Shown: positions 8,403 to 17,130 of the stretch, one piece after another
Numbering within the stretch: the stretch's first letter is position 1
Layout: each line of letters begins with the position of its first letter
Assembly: GCA_020832545.1 (NCBI GenBank)
Contig: JAFIEK010000034.1
Span: 1 to 42,782, forward strand
Direction: 5' to 3'
DNA: 42,782 nt
Origin: Pararhodobacter sp.
GTDB taxonomy: Bacteria > Pseudomonadota > Alphaproteobacteria > Rhodobacterales > Rhodobacteraceae
Program-made: the position numbers and the translations under genes
The notes under the pieces: model-generated
What the model saw: the letters and a program-made list of their open reading frames with translations, nothing else
Told to the model about the DNA's origin: nothing
Database searches by the model: none

Positions 8403-8521
8403 GGCGGGTGTCCTGTGTTCTGTGTCGAGACCATGCCAGCCCCGGACCGATACGCCAAGGGGGTGCTTGCCTTTGCCGGTCCTGGATGCATAGGCTGCAC
8501 TGCAGCAAAAAGGGGAATTTA

Positions 8522-10318
8522 ATGCGGGTTCTGGTGTTCAACGCGGGCAGTTCCAGCCTGAAATTCGGCGTGTTTGATACCGGCACCGACAATGTGCAGC
8601 TTTTCAAGGGCAGTTTTGAACGCTTTCGCGACGGGCAGTGCAACTTTCGCTTCTGCACCGATACACGCGACGAGGCGGGCGAGGCCCCGCATTCCGATTT
8701 GTCCGCCGCGATTGCCGCAGTGCCGGGGGTTCTGGCCGATTGGGGCATCGACGGGTTAAGGGCCATCGGCCACCGGATTGCCCATGGCGGGGCCGAGTTT
8801 GCCGCGCCCGCACGGCTTGACAGTGCGACACTCGCCATGATCGACGGGCTGACCCCCCTCGCGCCTCTGCACAATCCTGCCAATCTTGAAGCGGTCCACA
8901 TCGCGATGTCCGTCTGGCCGGAGTTGCCGCAGATCGGCGTGTTCGACACCTCTTACCACCTGACCAACCCGGCCCGCGCGACCACTTATGCCGTACCAAA
9001 GGCGTGGCGGCAGGCCGGGCTCAGGCGCTATGGTTTTCACGGCACATCGCACAAATACGTCGCCGAACGGGCCGCGCAAGAAATTGGCCAGCCGGTGAGC
9101 GCGCTCAGGATCATTTCGGTTCATCTGGGCAATGGTGCCAGCGTCTGTGCAGTCAATCTGGGGCTAAGCATGGACAGTTCCATGGGCCTCACGCCGCTTG
9201 AGGGGCTGGTGATGGGCACGCGCTCAGGCGATGTGGACCCCGGTGCCTTCGGCTTCCTGTCGCGCCAACTGGGGCTGTCGGTTACTGAAATCGAAGCCGC
9301 GCTTTATAACGACAGCGGACTCAAGGCGCTGGCGGGTTCATCCGACATGCGCGATGTCGAGGACCGCGCGGCAGCGGGTGAGAGCGACGCGCAACTGGCG
9401 ATCAACCTTTATGCCTATCGGGTGCGCAAATATATCGGCGCTTATGCGGCGGCGATGGGCGGGCTGGATGCGGTGGTGTTCACGGGCGGGATTGGTGAGA
9501 ATTCGGCCTCGATGCGGCGTCGCATCTGCGACGGGCTTGAGTTCATGGGCCTGCGGCTGGACCATGACCTGAACCAGGCCGTGCAGCTTGATAACCGCGC
9601 CGCGCCGCAGATCCAGGCCTATGGCGCAAAGGTGCGCGTGATCGTGACTGAGACCGCCGAGCAGTTGCAGATCGCGCGCGAAGTGGCGACCGCGCTGGCA
9701 CGGCCCACAACGCTGCCAGAGCCGATCCCGGTTGCCGTTTCGGCCCGGCATGTGCATTTGTCGCCCGAGGCAGTCGCGGCGCTGTTCGGCCCCGGATATG
9801 AGCTGACCCCCGGCAAACCCCTGCGCCAGCCGGGAAACTGGGCGGCGCAAGAGCGGGTCACTGTTGAGGGACCGAAAGGGCGGTTGGAGCGTGTCGCCAT
9901 CCTTGGCCCAATGCGGGGGCAGACCCAGATCGAAGTGTCGCGCACCGACAGTTTCGCACTCGGCATCGACGCGCCAGTGCGCGATTCCGGTCAGTTGGCG
10001 GGCACGCCGCGCGTGCGCCTGCACGGGCCTGCGGGCAGCTATGACACCGACGGGCTGATCGTGGCCGCGCGTCATATCCATATCAGCCCCGCCGATGCAC
10101 AGGCACGCGGGCTGGCAGATGGTGATTTCGTGGATGTGCGCATCACCGGCCCGGAACGCGGGCTGACCTTTACCCGCACACTGATCCGTGTGCAGCCCGG
10201 CGCCTTCACCGAGATGCATATCGACACGGATGAGGCCAATGCCGCCGGGATCCGCGCAGGTAGCGAGGGTGAGCTGGTGCCCGGTGTCGCAGCACAGGCG
10301 GTGACGCCAGCGCGGTGA
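8522..10318 (+). CDS. ackA-pduL: Fused acetate kinase and PduL-type phosphotransacylase
   Basis: One uninterrupted 598-residue frame joins two enzymes of acetate metabolism. Residues 1-400 are acetate kinase, with NAGSSSLK (Asn7), GHRIAHGG (Arg85), Asp142 in FDTSYH, His173 in GFHGTSH, and Arg234 in GTRSGD. Residues 401-598 are a PduL-type zinc phosphotransacylase, with SARHVHLS (His410, His412), AARHIHIS (His518, His520) and EMHIDTDEANAAG (His566), all the expected metal ligands. The chain could convert acetyl-CoA and phosphate to acetyl phosphate, then to acetate and ATP, or the reverse. The ATG at 8522 has AAGGGG seven bases upstream; the longer frame from 8294 runs antisense through the nucleosidase gene. 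There is no microcompartment targeting peptide and no shell gene nearby. The propionyl group is a possible alternative substrate. Confidence 0.93.
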   Translation: MRVLVFNAGSSSLKFGVFDTGTDNVQLFKGSFERFRDGQCNFRFCTDTRDEAGEAPHSDLSAAIAAVPGVLADWGIDGLRAIGHRIAHGGAEFAAPARLDSATLAMIDGLTPLAPLHNPANLEAVHIAMSVWPELPQIGVFDTSYHLTNPARATTYAVPKAWRQAGLRRYGFHGTSHKYVAERAAQEIGQPVSALRIISVHLGNGASVCAVNLGLSMDSSMGLTPLEGLVMGTRSGDVDPGAFGFLSRQLGLSVTEIEAALYNDSGLKALAGSSDMRDVEDRAAAGESDAQLAINLYAYRVRKYIGAYAAAMGGLDAVVFTGGIGENSASMRRRICDGLEFMGLRLDHDLNQAVQLDNRAAPQIQAYGAKVRVIVTETAEQLQIAREVATALARPTTLPEPIPVAVSARHVHLSPEAVAALFGPGYELTPGKPLRQPGNWAAQERVTVEGPKGRLERVAILGPMRGQTQIEVSRTDSFALGIDAPVRDSGQLAGTPRVRLHGPAGSYDTDGLIVAARHIHISPADAQARGLADGDFVDVRITGPERGLTFTRTLIRVQPGAFTEMHIDTDEANAAGIRAGSEGELVPGVAAQAVTPAR

Positions 10319-10336
10319 GACAGTGATGGGCCGGAC

Positions 10337-10795
10337 CTATATCACGATCACTTCCAACGGATCATAAAGCACCCGGCCCGCCGGGCCAAAGGCAACATCG
10401 GGCAGGCTGTCGGGCTTGAAACGCAGCGCATGCAGCGCGGCCTCGGTCACAAAGCGGTGGCGGTTGACCACGCCTGCCGGGTCCTGCCACGCGGCATCAA
10501 CCATGCCGCCGGTAATGTGGGCACGAAAGTAAAGATCGACCTGATGAAACCCGCTCGACGGATCATGGAATTCGTTAACCAGGCAGGGCTCTCCCACCGC
10601 GATGTGCAACCCCAGTTCCTCATGGATCTCACGCGTCAGATTGTCATGCAGCGAGGCCCCACGCTCGACCCCGCCGCCTGGGGCGCACCACAGATCGCTC
10701 TGATCTCCAGGATAGGCGTTGACGATCAAAAGCCGCCCCTGTTCGACAATTATGGCCCGGGCCGCCAGCCGGGGCGAAGGTGCGGCGCGCGTCAT
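10337..10795 (-). CDS. Nudix hydrolase with a variant Nudix box
   Basis: This protein of about 152 residues would hydrolyse a nucleoside diphosphate linked to another group. The Nudix box reads GGGVERGASLHDNLTREI then HEELGL: the metal-binding REIHEEL is intact, but the Glu normally found before the seven-residue spacer is Ala. The flanking strands (ARAIIVEQGRLLIV and VDLYFRAHI) fit the fold. I chose the ATG at 10795; a longer frame reaches 10873 but would crowd the divergent hydrolase gene and adds residues unlike the family. The ribosome site is weak for both choices. Substrate cannot be told from sequence. It is convergent with the acetate kinase fusion, 18 bases apart. Confidence 0.8.
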   Translation of the reverse strand: MTRAAPSPRLAARAIIVEQGRLLIVNAYPGDQSDLWCAPGGGVERGASLHDNLTREIHEELGLHIAVGEPCLVNEFHDPSSGFHQVDLYFRAHITGGMVDAAWQDPAGVVNRHRFVTEAALHALRFKPDSLPDVAFGPAGRVLYDPLEVIVI

Positions 10796-10878
10796 CGTGA
10801 TCGACTTGCAAGGGCTTGTGTTCGCATCACGCTCAACTCCTGCTTCATTCCGGCTGTCACAGACCATATACATAGGGA

Positions 10879-11634
10879 ATGCGCTGGCTTGCGACCCTCT
10901 TTTTCCTGACCGCCACCCCGGCCACCGCCGATTGTGTGGTGCTGTTGCATGGGCTGTCGCGCAGCGAGTCCTCGATGTGGATGATCGAGGAAGTGCTGGA
11001 GTTTCACGGCTACACGGTCGTGAACAAGGGCTACCCCTCGACCCAGGCGCCGATCGCCGATCTGGTGGGCCATGTCGGCTCGGCGGTCGAGCAGTGTGGT
11101 CCGGTCCAGACCCATTTTGTCACGCATTCGATGGGCGGAATTCTGGTACGCGCCTGGCTGCGTGACAATCGCCCGGCGCTGATGGGCCGGGTGGTGATGC
11201 TGGCCCCGCCAAACCATGGCACCGAAATCGTCGACAATCTGAGCGAGATGGAGCTGCTGACCGACCTGCTGCCTGATCTGATGTCGGACATCTTGCTGTT
11301 TCTGCACGGGCCTGCGGCGAGCGAGTTGGGCACCGATTCGGCCTCAATCCCCAACAGCCTGCCGCCGGTCGACTATGAACTGGGCGTGATTGCGGGGAAC
11401 CGGGCGCTCAGCCCGCTGGGTCCGATCATGATCGAGGGTGTAAATGATGGCACAGTCTCGGTCGAGAGCACCCGGGTCGAGGGTATGGCGGATCATATTG
11501 TCCTGCCGGCCACGCATACGCTGATGATGATGAACCCGCTGGTGATTGCCGAGGTGCTGGAATTCCTGCAACATGGTGTGTTCGACCATGGCATCACCTT
11601 GCCCAACGCGCTGCGAAAGCTGGCCAACCCCTGA
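10879..11634 (+). CDS. Exported alpha/beta hydrolase (lipase/esterase-like)
   Basis: The 251-residue protein has a signal peptide (MRWLATLFFLTATPATA) and then an alpha/beta-hydrolase fold. The oxyanion segment VVLLHGLSRS is near residue 24 and the nucleophile elbow is THSMGG with Ser84. A candidate His lies in the LPATHTLMMMNP segment near residue 213, and an acidic residue in EGVNDGTVS. The pattern resembles PGAP1/lipase-type hydrolases acting on lipids or esters in the periplasm. It is divergent from the Nudix gene and convergent with ccoS, so it is probably a single-gene transcript. Substrate unknown. Confidence 0.82.
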   Translation: MRWLATLFFLTATPATADCVVLLHGLSRSESSMWMIEEVLEFHGYTVVNKGYPSTQAPIADLVGHVGSAVEQCGPVQTHFVTHSMGGILVRAWLRDNRPALMGRVVMLAPPNHGTEIVDNLSEMELLTDLLPDLMSDILLFLHGPAASELGTDSASIPNSLPPVDYELGVIAGNRALSPLGPIMIEGVNDGTVSVESTRVEGMADHIVLPATHTLMMMNPLVIAEVLEFLQHGVFDHGITLPNALRKLANP

Positions 11635-11650
11635 ACCAGGGGCGCAGTTG

Positions 11651-11809
11651 TCAGGATTTTGGCGCGTCGTCGTAGTCGCCGCGCAAGATGCGTCGGCTGT
11701 CGCCTTCGGGGTCCTCGTACATGCCCTTTTTCAGGGTCCAGTAGAACCCCGCAAGGCCAACGCCACCCAGAAACAACGAAATCGGAATCAGAATTCCCAG
11801 AACCTCCAC
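11651..11809 (-). CDS. ccoS: CcoS, cbb3 oxidase assembly protein (52 residues, GTG start)
   Basis: I read this small gene directly from the sequence. The product begins MEVLGILIPISLFLGGVGLA, one membrane helix, then GFYWTLKKGMYEDPEGDSRR and an acidic tail ending DYDDAPKS. The pattern of a helix followed by W-x3-G-Q/MYEDPEGD is the CcoS signature. CcoS is needed for haem and copper cofactor insertion into cytochrome cbb3. The start is GTG at 11809, 14 bases after the ccoI stop, with GGGG and AAAGG stretches upstream. It closes the ccoGHIS operon. The position, size and motif make the call firm despite the non-ATG start. Confidence 0.93.
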   Translation of the reverse strand: MEVLGILIPISLFLGGVGLAGFYWTLKKGMYEDPEGDSRRILRGDYDDAPKS

Positions 11810-11823
11810 CCTTTATACCCCTT

Positions 11824-14022
11824 TCATTTCAGGCGCAGCGCGTTCAGCGCCACGGTGATCGACGACAGTGACATGACCGCCGCCGCAATCAAAGGGGTGA
11901 CAAGGCCGAAAAGCGCGATCGGCACGAATACCGCGTTGTAGATCCCCGATTGCCAGAAGTTCTCACGTATCCGGCGCGTGGCGGTGCGTGACATCGTAAG
12001 CGCATAGGCGACCGGCGCGATATCGCGGCCCAGTAGCACGACGTCGGACGCCGCGCGCGCCGCATCAAGCGCCGATGCGGGCGAGATGGAGACATGCGCT
12101 GCTGCCAGCGCGACCGTATCATTCAGCCCGTCGCCGACCATCAGCACCTTGTGCCCGGCCGCGTGCAGGGCCTCGATCCGGGCGGCCTTTTCCTGCGGCA
12201 AGGCCTCGGCCTGCCAGTCAGCAATGCCCAGCCGGTCAGCCATGTCGCGCACCGCCGCAGGCACGTCGCCCGAGATCAGGATCACCTGTTTACCCTGCTT
12301 GTGCAACGCTGCGACCAGTTCTTCGGCCCCGGGGCGCAGCCGGTCGGCGAAGGTGAATGCCCGCCGCTCGTTACCGATGGCCAGATAGGCGGCGGTGCTG
12401 TCAAGCGCCTCGGCCCCGACCCAAGCGGCACGGCCCAGCCGCACCTTATGCCCTTGCCACTGCGCCTCGATGCCATAGCCCGGCACCTCCTGCATCGCCT
12501 CCAGCCGCGCCGGGCGCAGACCGCGTCCGCTCAGGCCCTTCGCCAGCGCCTGTGCCAGCGGGTGGCCCGAGCCCTGCGCGAGGGCCAGTGCGATGCAGGC
12601 CGCGGCTTCAGGGTGATCGTCCAGATTGGTGGGATCAGGGGTGCCCAGCGTCAGGGTGCCGGTCTTGTCGAACACCACGGTATCCACTTCGGCCAGCCGT
12701 TCCAGCGCGGTGCCATCCTTGATCAGCAGCCCCTTGCGAAACAACCTCCCCGAGGCCGCCGTCACCACTGCCGGAACTGCCAGACCCAGCGCGCAGGGGC
12801 AGGTGATGATCAGCGTGGCCACAGCGATATTCACCGCCAGACGCAGATCGCCGCCCGATATCCACAGCCACGCCAGAAAGGCGCCCAGCGACAACAGCGG
12901 GATCGTGGGGGCGTAGGCGCGCGCGGCCTTGTCGGCAAGCGTGGTGTATTTGTTGCGCGACGCCTCGGCCATGGCGACCAGATCGGCCATGCGATGCAGC
13001 GAGCTGTCCTTGCCTGCCGCTGTCACGCGAACGCTCAGCGGGCCGGTCAGGTTGACCTCGCCTGCGCACAACACCGCGCCCTCGCCGGCAAAGGCGGGCA
13101 GCGTCTCACCGGTCAGCAGCGAGCGGTCAATCTCGGACTGGCCCGACATGACCACCCCGTCCACCGGCACCCGCCCGCCGGGGCGGACCAGCACCAGATC
13201 GCCCACCGCCAGCTCGGCCACCGGCACCGTGGTCTCGATGCCGTCCCGCAGCCGGGTTGCGCGCGGCACCTCAAGTGCTGCCAGTTCCTGTGCGGCGGAC
13301 CGGGCAAGCGCGCGGGCACGGTAGTCCAGATAGCGACCGATCAGCAGGAAGAAGGTCAGCATCACCACCGCTTCGAAATAGGCGTGATGACCTGAATGCA
13401 ATGTCTCATAAAGCGAGATGGCGACGGTCAGAATCAGCGCCAGCGCAATGGGACCATCCATGTTCAGCCGCCCCGCCCTGAGCGCGCGGAAGGCCGAGCG
13501 GAAAAAGGGCTGGCCGGAAAACGCGACAGTGGGAACCGCGATCAGCGCCGAGACCAGATGGAACAGGTCGCGGGTGGCGTCGGTCGCGCCCGCCCAGACG
13601 GCGACCGACAGCAGCATCACGTTCATCATCGAAAACCCGGCCACGGCCATCCGCATCAGCAGGTCGCGGCCCTGCCGGTCGGTTTCGGTCATGCTCAGGG
13701 TACCGGGGTCCAGTTCATGGGCGTCATATCCCAGCTTCTCCAGCCGGGTGGCCACGGTTGCCGCCTCTATCCCCTCATCGGCATGAACCGACAGGCGTTT
13801 GAGCGTCAGGTTCAGCCGCACCGAGCGGACGCCCGGCATCGCCTCCAGATCACGCTCAATGGTGCCGATACAGGCCGCACAATGCGCGCCGGGCACCGAC
13901 AGGATGATCCGCGCGCCGTCAAGCGCGCGCGCCCGGGCTTCGGCCTGTCGCGCACTGGCCTCCGCCGCCGGGGCGGCAACACAGGCTGGACAAGCCGAAA
14001 GGCTGCTGGACGCGTCGGTCAT
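11824..14022 (-). CDS. ccoI: CcoI, copper-transporting P-type ATPase for cbb3 assembly
   Basis: CcoI (FixI) is a P1B ATPase that exports copper for the CuB centre of the cbb3 oxidase. The 732-residue product has an extra CPAC pair at Cys11/Cys14, a heavy-metal domain with CAAC (Cys48, Cys51), a transmembrane CPC motif near residue 407 (ITCPCALGLAVP), the phosphorylation loop DKTGTLTLG near 452, the GSGHPLAQAL motif, and GDGLNDT near the C terminus. All catalytic motifs are present. It lies 6 bases downstream of ccoH and 14 bases upstream of ccoS. The N-terminal CPAC may be a further metal site, as in other FixI proteins. Confidence 0.95.
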   Translation of the reverse strand: MTDASSSLSACPACVAAPAAEASARQAEARARALDGARIILSVPGAHCAACIGTIERDLEAMPGVRSVRLNLTLKRLSVHADEGIEAATVATRLEKLGYDAHELDPGTLSMTETDRQGRDLLMRMAVAGFSMMNVMLLSVAVWAGATDATRDLFHLVSALIAVPTVAFSGQPFFRSAFRALRAGRLNMDGPIALALILTVAISLYETLHSGHHAYFEAVVMLTFFLLIGRYLDYRARALARSAAQELAALEVPRATRLRDGIETTVPVAELAVGDLVLVRPGGRVPVDGVVMSGQSEIDRSLLTGETLPAFAGEGAVLCAGEVNLTGPLSVRVTAAGKDSSLHRMADLVAMAEASRNKYTTLADKAARAYAPTIPLLSLGAFLAWLWISGGDLRLAVNIAVATLIITCPCALGLAVPAVVTAASGRLFRKGLLIKDGTALERLAEVDTVVFDKTGTLTLGTPDPTNLDDHPEAAACIALALAQGSGHPLAQALAKGLSGRGLRPARLEAMQEVPGYGIEAQWQGHKVRLGRAAWVGAEALDSTAAYLAIGNERRAFTFADRLRPGAEELVAALHKQGKQVILISGDVPAAVRDMADRLGIADWQAEALPQEKAARIEALHAAGHKVLMVGDGLNDTVALAAAHVSISPASALDAARAASDVVLLGRDIAPVAYALTMSRTATRRIRENFWQSGIYNAVFVPIALFGLVTPLIAAAVMSLSSITVALNALRLK

Positions 14023-14028
14023 AGAGAT

Positions 14029-14523
14029 TTAGCCCCGGTGCCGGAAGGATACCCGCTGCCGGAATTCGGTGCCGTCAGGCGCAGTAGCGACCAGACGCAG
14101 GTTCCAGTTGCCGGGAGAAAGCGAAACCGGCGCAGTAAAGATGCCAGCCTCGTAGGCAAAATCAGGGTGCAGATCGTCGCGGGTGTGGGTGGCGCGGCCC
14201 AGCGTGGCCTCCATGGCGGCAACTTCGGAGGGGCTGCCATCGGGGTCGGTGAAAACTACATTCAATTCGCCATCTGTGACGCTGACATGCACATCCCATC
14301 CCAGCGACCGCTGTGCCGTCAGCCGGTCGTTGAACCCCTGGCTGGACACAAAGCTGTTTTGCACCTCCAACCCCGGAAAAGTGCTGACGGCGCTATAGGC
14401 CATCAGCAGATTGACCGACAAGATGATGCCGAACGCGCCCAAGAAGATGCCCAGCACCTTGCCGCCCGTCATCTTGCCGCGTGTGCTCTGCGGGGTTTCG
14501 TTTTGCGGTGTGGCCTGTGTCAT
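14029..14523 (-). CDS. ccoH: CcoH (FixH), cbb3 oxidase assembly protein
   Basis: CcoH is a single-pass membrane protein that associates with the cbb3 oxidase and is needed for its stability. The 164-residue product has a short polar N terminus, one helix (VLGIFLGAFGIILSVNLLMA, about residues 23-42), then a periplasmic beta-rich domain typical of FixH with SQGFNDRL and LSPGNWNLRL. Its ATG overlaps the ccoG stop by four bases (ATGA), which indicates coupled translation. The order ccoG-ccoH-ccoI-ccoS is the classic one. Confidence 0.92.
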   Translation of the reverse strand: MTQATPQNETPQSTRGKMTGGKVLGIFLGAFGIILSVNLLMAYSAVSTFPGLEVQNSFVSSQGFNDRLTAQRSLGWDVHVSVTDGELNVVFTDPDGSPSEVAAMEATLGRATHTRDDLHPDFAYEAGIFTAPVSLSPGNWNLRLVATAPDGTEFRQRVSFRHRG

Positions 14524-15953
14524 TGCCCTCTCCCGTTAAAGACTGTTTCGCCAAAGATCCGTGAAGTATCGCCAGCAACCGAAGCCCAGATCCGCACCGG
14601 CGTCTGTGCCGCGCGCGATGGATCGGTCCCGGCTGGGGCGGTCAGATAGATGCGCTGGTTCAACTGCGCATCCGCCCCCACCGTCACCAGTTGCCCCGGC
14701 ACGCCCTCTATGGTCAGCCGGATCGATGGGTTGTCGGCTACCGTCAGGAAGAACTGGCGCGGATCATTATGCATATTGCGCAGCCTGATGTCATAGGCAT
14801 TGCGCACCGCCCCGTCCGACAGCACCACAAAGGTGGGGTTTCGGATTGGTGAGATGGAGATATCGATGTCTGTGCGCAGAAACAGCGCCACGATCAGCCC
14901 GATACCAACACCGGCCCAAATCACCGTGTACACCATTGTCCGGGGCCGGAACACATGTTTCCATGCCGACAGCGCCGGTTTGCCCGCGCGCTCGCTGATC
15001 TCATCAGACAGCGCCAGATAGCCGACCAGCCCGCGCGGCTTGCCGATCTTGTCCATCACGTCGTTGCAGGCGTCGATACACAAGCCACAGGTGATGCAGG
15101 CCATCTGCTGACCATCGCGGATATCAATCCCCATCGGGCAGACATTGACGCAGGCCATGCAGTCGATGCAGTCACCCTGCCCCCCCTCGGGCGCGGCCTG
15201 GCCCTTTTTCAGCTTGCCACGCGGCTCGCCGCGCCAGTCGCGGTAGGAGATGGTGATCGTGTCCTCATCCATCATTGCGGCCTGAATGCGCGGCCACGGG
15301 CATGCGTAGATGCAGACCTGCTCACGGAAGAACCCGCCAAAAAGAAAGGTGGTGGCGGTCAGAACGGCAATCGTGGTGTAGGCGATGGGATGCGCGCTGA
15401 AGGCCAGCAGGTCCTGCAGGAGGGTGGGCGCGTCGGTGAAATAGAACACCCAGGCGCCGCCGGTGGCCATGGCAATCAACAGCCAGACCAGCCATTTCAG
15501 CGAATATTTGCGAACCTTGTCGACGTTCCATTTCTGCCGGTGCAGACGCAGGCGGGCGTTGCGATCGCCCTCTATCCAACGTTCGACCTGGATGAACAGG
15601 TCAGTCCAGACGGTTTGCGGGCAGGCATAGCCGCACCAGACCCGGCCGAGTGCCGAGGTAAACAGAAAAAGGCCGATCCCGGCCATGATCAAAAGGCCCG
15701 CCACGAAATAGAATTCGTGCGGCCAGATCTCGACCATGAAGAAAAAGAAGCGACGGTTGGCCAGGTCCAGCAACACCGCCTGATCGGGCAATTCGGGGCC
15801 ACGGTCCCAGCGGAACCATGGCGTGACGTAATAGATGCCCAGCATGAGGGCCAGCAGCCACCATTTCAGGTTTCGAAATGCCCCTGACACGCGCCGGGGG
15901 AAGATTGGCTCGCGGGCTTGGTACAGTTGCGGGGTCTCTTCGGAAGCGCTCAT
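14520..15953 (-). CDS. ccoG: CcoG (RdxB/FixG), membrane iron-sulfur protein of cbb3 biogenesis
   Basis: CcoG is a polyferredoxin-like membrane protein; current work links it to reduction of Cu(II) to Cu(I) for cbb3 assembly. The 477-residue product has N-terminal transmembrane helices, two CGYACPQTVW- and CIYACPWPR-type cysteine pairs in the membrane part, two [4Fe-4S] motifs (Cys262, 265, 268, 272 and Cys286, 289, 292, 296), another helix near 345, and a C-terminal Ig-like domain. It is first in ccoGHIS. A degenerate Fnr-type box lies about 64 bases before the start. The 244-base gap to ccoP suggests its own promoter, with possible read-through from ccoNOQP. Confidence 0.95.
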   Translation of the reverse strand: MSASEETPQLYQAREPIFPRRVSGAFRNLKWWLLALMLGIYYVTPWFRWDRGPELPDQAVLLDLANRRFFFFMVEIWPHEFYFVAGLLIMAGIGLFLFTSALGRVWCGYACPQTVWTDLFIQVERWIEGDRNARLRLHRQKWNVDKVRKYSLKWLVWLLIAMATGGAWVFYFTDAPTLLQDLLAFSAHPIAYTTIAVLTATTFLFGGFFREQVCIYACPWPRIQAAMMDEDTITISYRDWRGEPRGKLKKGQAAPEGGQGDCIDCMACVNVCPMGIDIRDGQQMACITCGLCIDACNDVMDKIGKPRGLVGYLALSDEISERAGKPALSAWKHVFRPRTMVYTVIWAGVGIGLIVALFLRTDIDISISPIRNPTFVVLSDGAVRNAYDIRLRNMHNDPRQFFLTVADNPSIRLTIEGVPGQLVTVGADAQLNQRIYLTAPAGTDPSRAAQTPVRIWASVAGDTSRIFGETVFNGRGQ

Positions 15954-16009
15954 TGCCCTTCTCCGTGTTTCGCTCAGCGACTAGATCGCCTGGCGGGTTC
16001 ATTCTTGCC

Positions 16010-16023
16010 ATGACCTGGGTCAA
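16010..16023. promoter_or_regulatory. Probable FnrL box upstream of ccoG
   Basis: Read on the minus strand, the site is TTGACCCAGGTCAT. It matches the Fnr consensus TTGAY-N4-RTCAA at nine of the ten defined positions. Its centre is about 64 bases before the ccoG ATG, a reasonable place for an activator site. FnrL itself is encoded in this window. The last base deviates, so this is weaker than the boxes at ccoN and hemN. Confidence 0.5.
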
Positions 16024-16103
16024 AAGGCAGGTAACGAACACATCTTATGCTGCGACAAAGGCGCACACGGGTGTTCACGCCGCGCGCGCCCTTATCAAGT
16101 TTC

Positions 16104-16155
16104 GGCTGCACCATCCCCTGAAAACGCGCGAACAGGAACGAGGTCTGGTGCAGCC
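16104..16155. repeat. Inverted repeat between ccoP and ccoG
   Basis: A perfect 10-base inverted repeat (GGCTGCACCA at 16104-16113 and TGGTGCAGCC at 16146-16155) encloses 32 bases that also hold a small CCTG/CAGG pair. It lies 43 bases past the ccoP stop and upstream of the ccoG promoter region. There is no T-run, so it is not a classic intrinsic terminator. It could be a 3' end stabiliser or a partial terminator for ccoNOQP. Confidence 0.45.
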
Positions 16156-16197
16156 CCGCTGCCCCGGCTATCCCGGAGCACCGGATCAGTAGCGCGC

Positions 16198-17130
16198 CTA
16201 CTGCCCGCCACCCAGCTGGTGAACATAGGACGCGACAGCGCGGATTTCGGCGTCGCGCAAACGGCCCGCAAAACCAGGCATGATGCCAAAGCGCGAATTC
16301 ACCACGGAATAGCGGATGTCCTCGTAAGTGCCGCCATAAAGCCAGATGGCCGAGTTGAGCGCCGGTGCGCCGACAAAGCTGTCACCTTCGCCACTGTCAC
16401 CGTGGCACGAGGCACAGTTCGCCAGATAGATTTCCTCGCCCGCCGAGGCCAGTGTCGCATCTGCCTGCTGGCCCGAAAGCCGCAAGACATAATGCACCAC
16501 CTGATCGATTTCATCCTCTTCCAGAATACCGTCTTGGCCGAAGGCAGGCATGGCCGACCAGCGCGCATCGACATGGTCTTCGTTGCGGATGCCATAGCGC
16601 ACGGTTTCGTGGATATCCTCCATCGTGCCGCCCCATATCCATTCGTCATCCAGCAGGTTTGGAAAGCCCGAGGCCTGAACCCCTGCGCCGCCCGTGCCGT
16701 GGCATTGCGAGCACTGCGCGCGGAACACAGCCGCACCGGCATTGACCGCAAAGCTCTGCAACTCGCCGTCAGCGCGGATGTCATCCAGATCGGTTTCCAC
16801 CAGCCGGTCGAACCAGACCTGGTTCTGCTGGTCAAACCGGGCGATCTCGGCAGCAACTTCGCCGCGCGTGGAATAGCCCAGAATGCCCGAGGTGGCGCGC
16901 GTGACCATTGGCCAGGCCGGATAGAGGATCATGTAGATCACGGCCCAGATGATGGTCAGATAGAAGGTCCACAACCACCAGCGCGGCATCGGGTTGTCGT
17001 ATTCCTCGATCCCGTCCCAGGAATGTCCCGTGGTGGGCGGATCCTTTTTCAGCTTTGCTTTCGGGTCGGGGTATTGCCGCTCGGGCGGGCTGACCTTGTT
17101 GTCGGGGGTCTTGTTCGTTGGATCAACCAT
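16198..17130 (-). CDS. ccoP: CcoP, dihaem cytochrome c subunit of cbb3 oxidase
   Basis: CcoP accepts electrons from soluble or membrane-bound cytochrome c and passes them to CcoO and CcoN. The 310-residue product has a cytoplasmic polar head, one membrane helix around residues 51-75, and two haem sites: CSQCH at 140-144 and CASCH at 239-243, each followed by a Gly-rich loop. Later Met-containing segments (SAMPAF, GIMPGF) supply candidate axial ligands. The start ATG shares one base with the ccoQ stop. It is the last gene of ccoNOQP. Confidence 0.96.
   Translation of the reverse strand: MVDPTNKTPDNKVSPPERQYPDPKAKLKKDPPTTGHSWDGIEEYDNPMPRWWLWTFYLTIIWAVIYMILYPAWPMVTRATSGILGYSTRGEVAAEIARFDQQNQVWFDRLVETDLDDIRADGELQSFAVNAGAAVFRAQCSQCHGTGGAGVQASGFPNLLDDEWIWGGTMEDIHETVRYGIRNEDHVDARWSAMPAFGQDGILEEDEIDQVVHYVLRLSGQQADATLASAGEEIYLANCASCHGDSGEGDSFVGAPALNSAIWLYGGTYEDIRYSVVNSRFGIMPGFAGRLRDAEIRAVASYVHQLGGGQ

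Noticed and set aside
8294-8521. Extension of the acetate kinase fusion by 76 codons
   Set aside because: It runs through the divergent nucleosidase gene and its promoter; the ATG at 8522 matches the acetate kinase N terminus.
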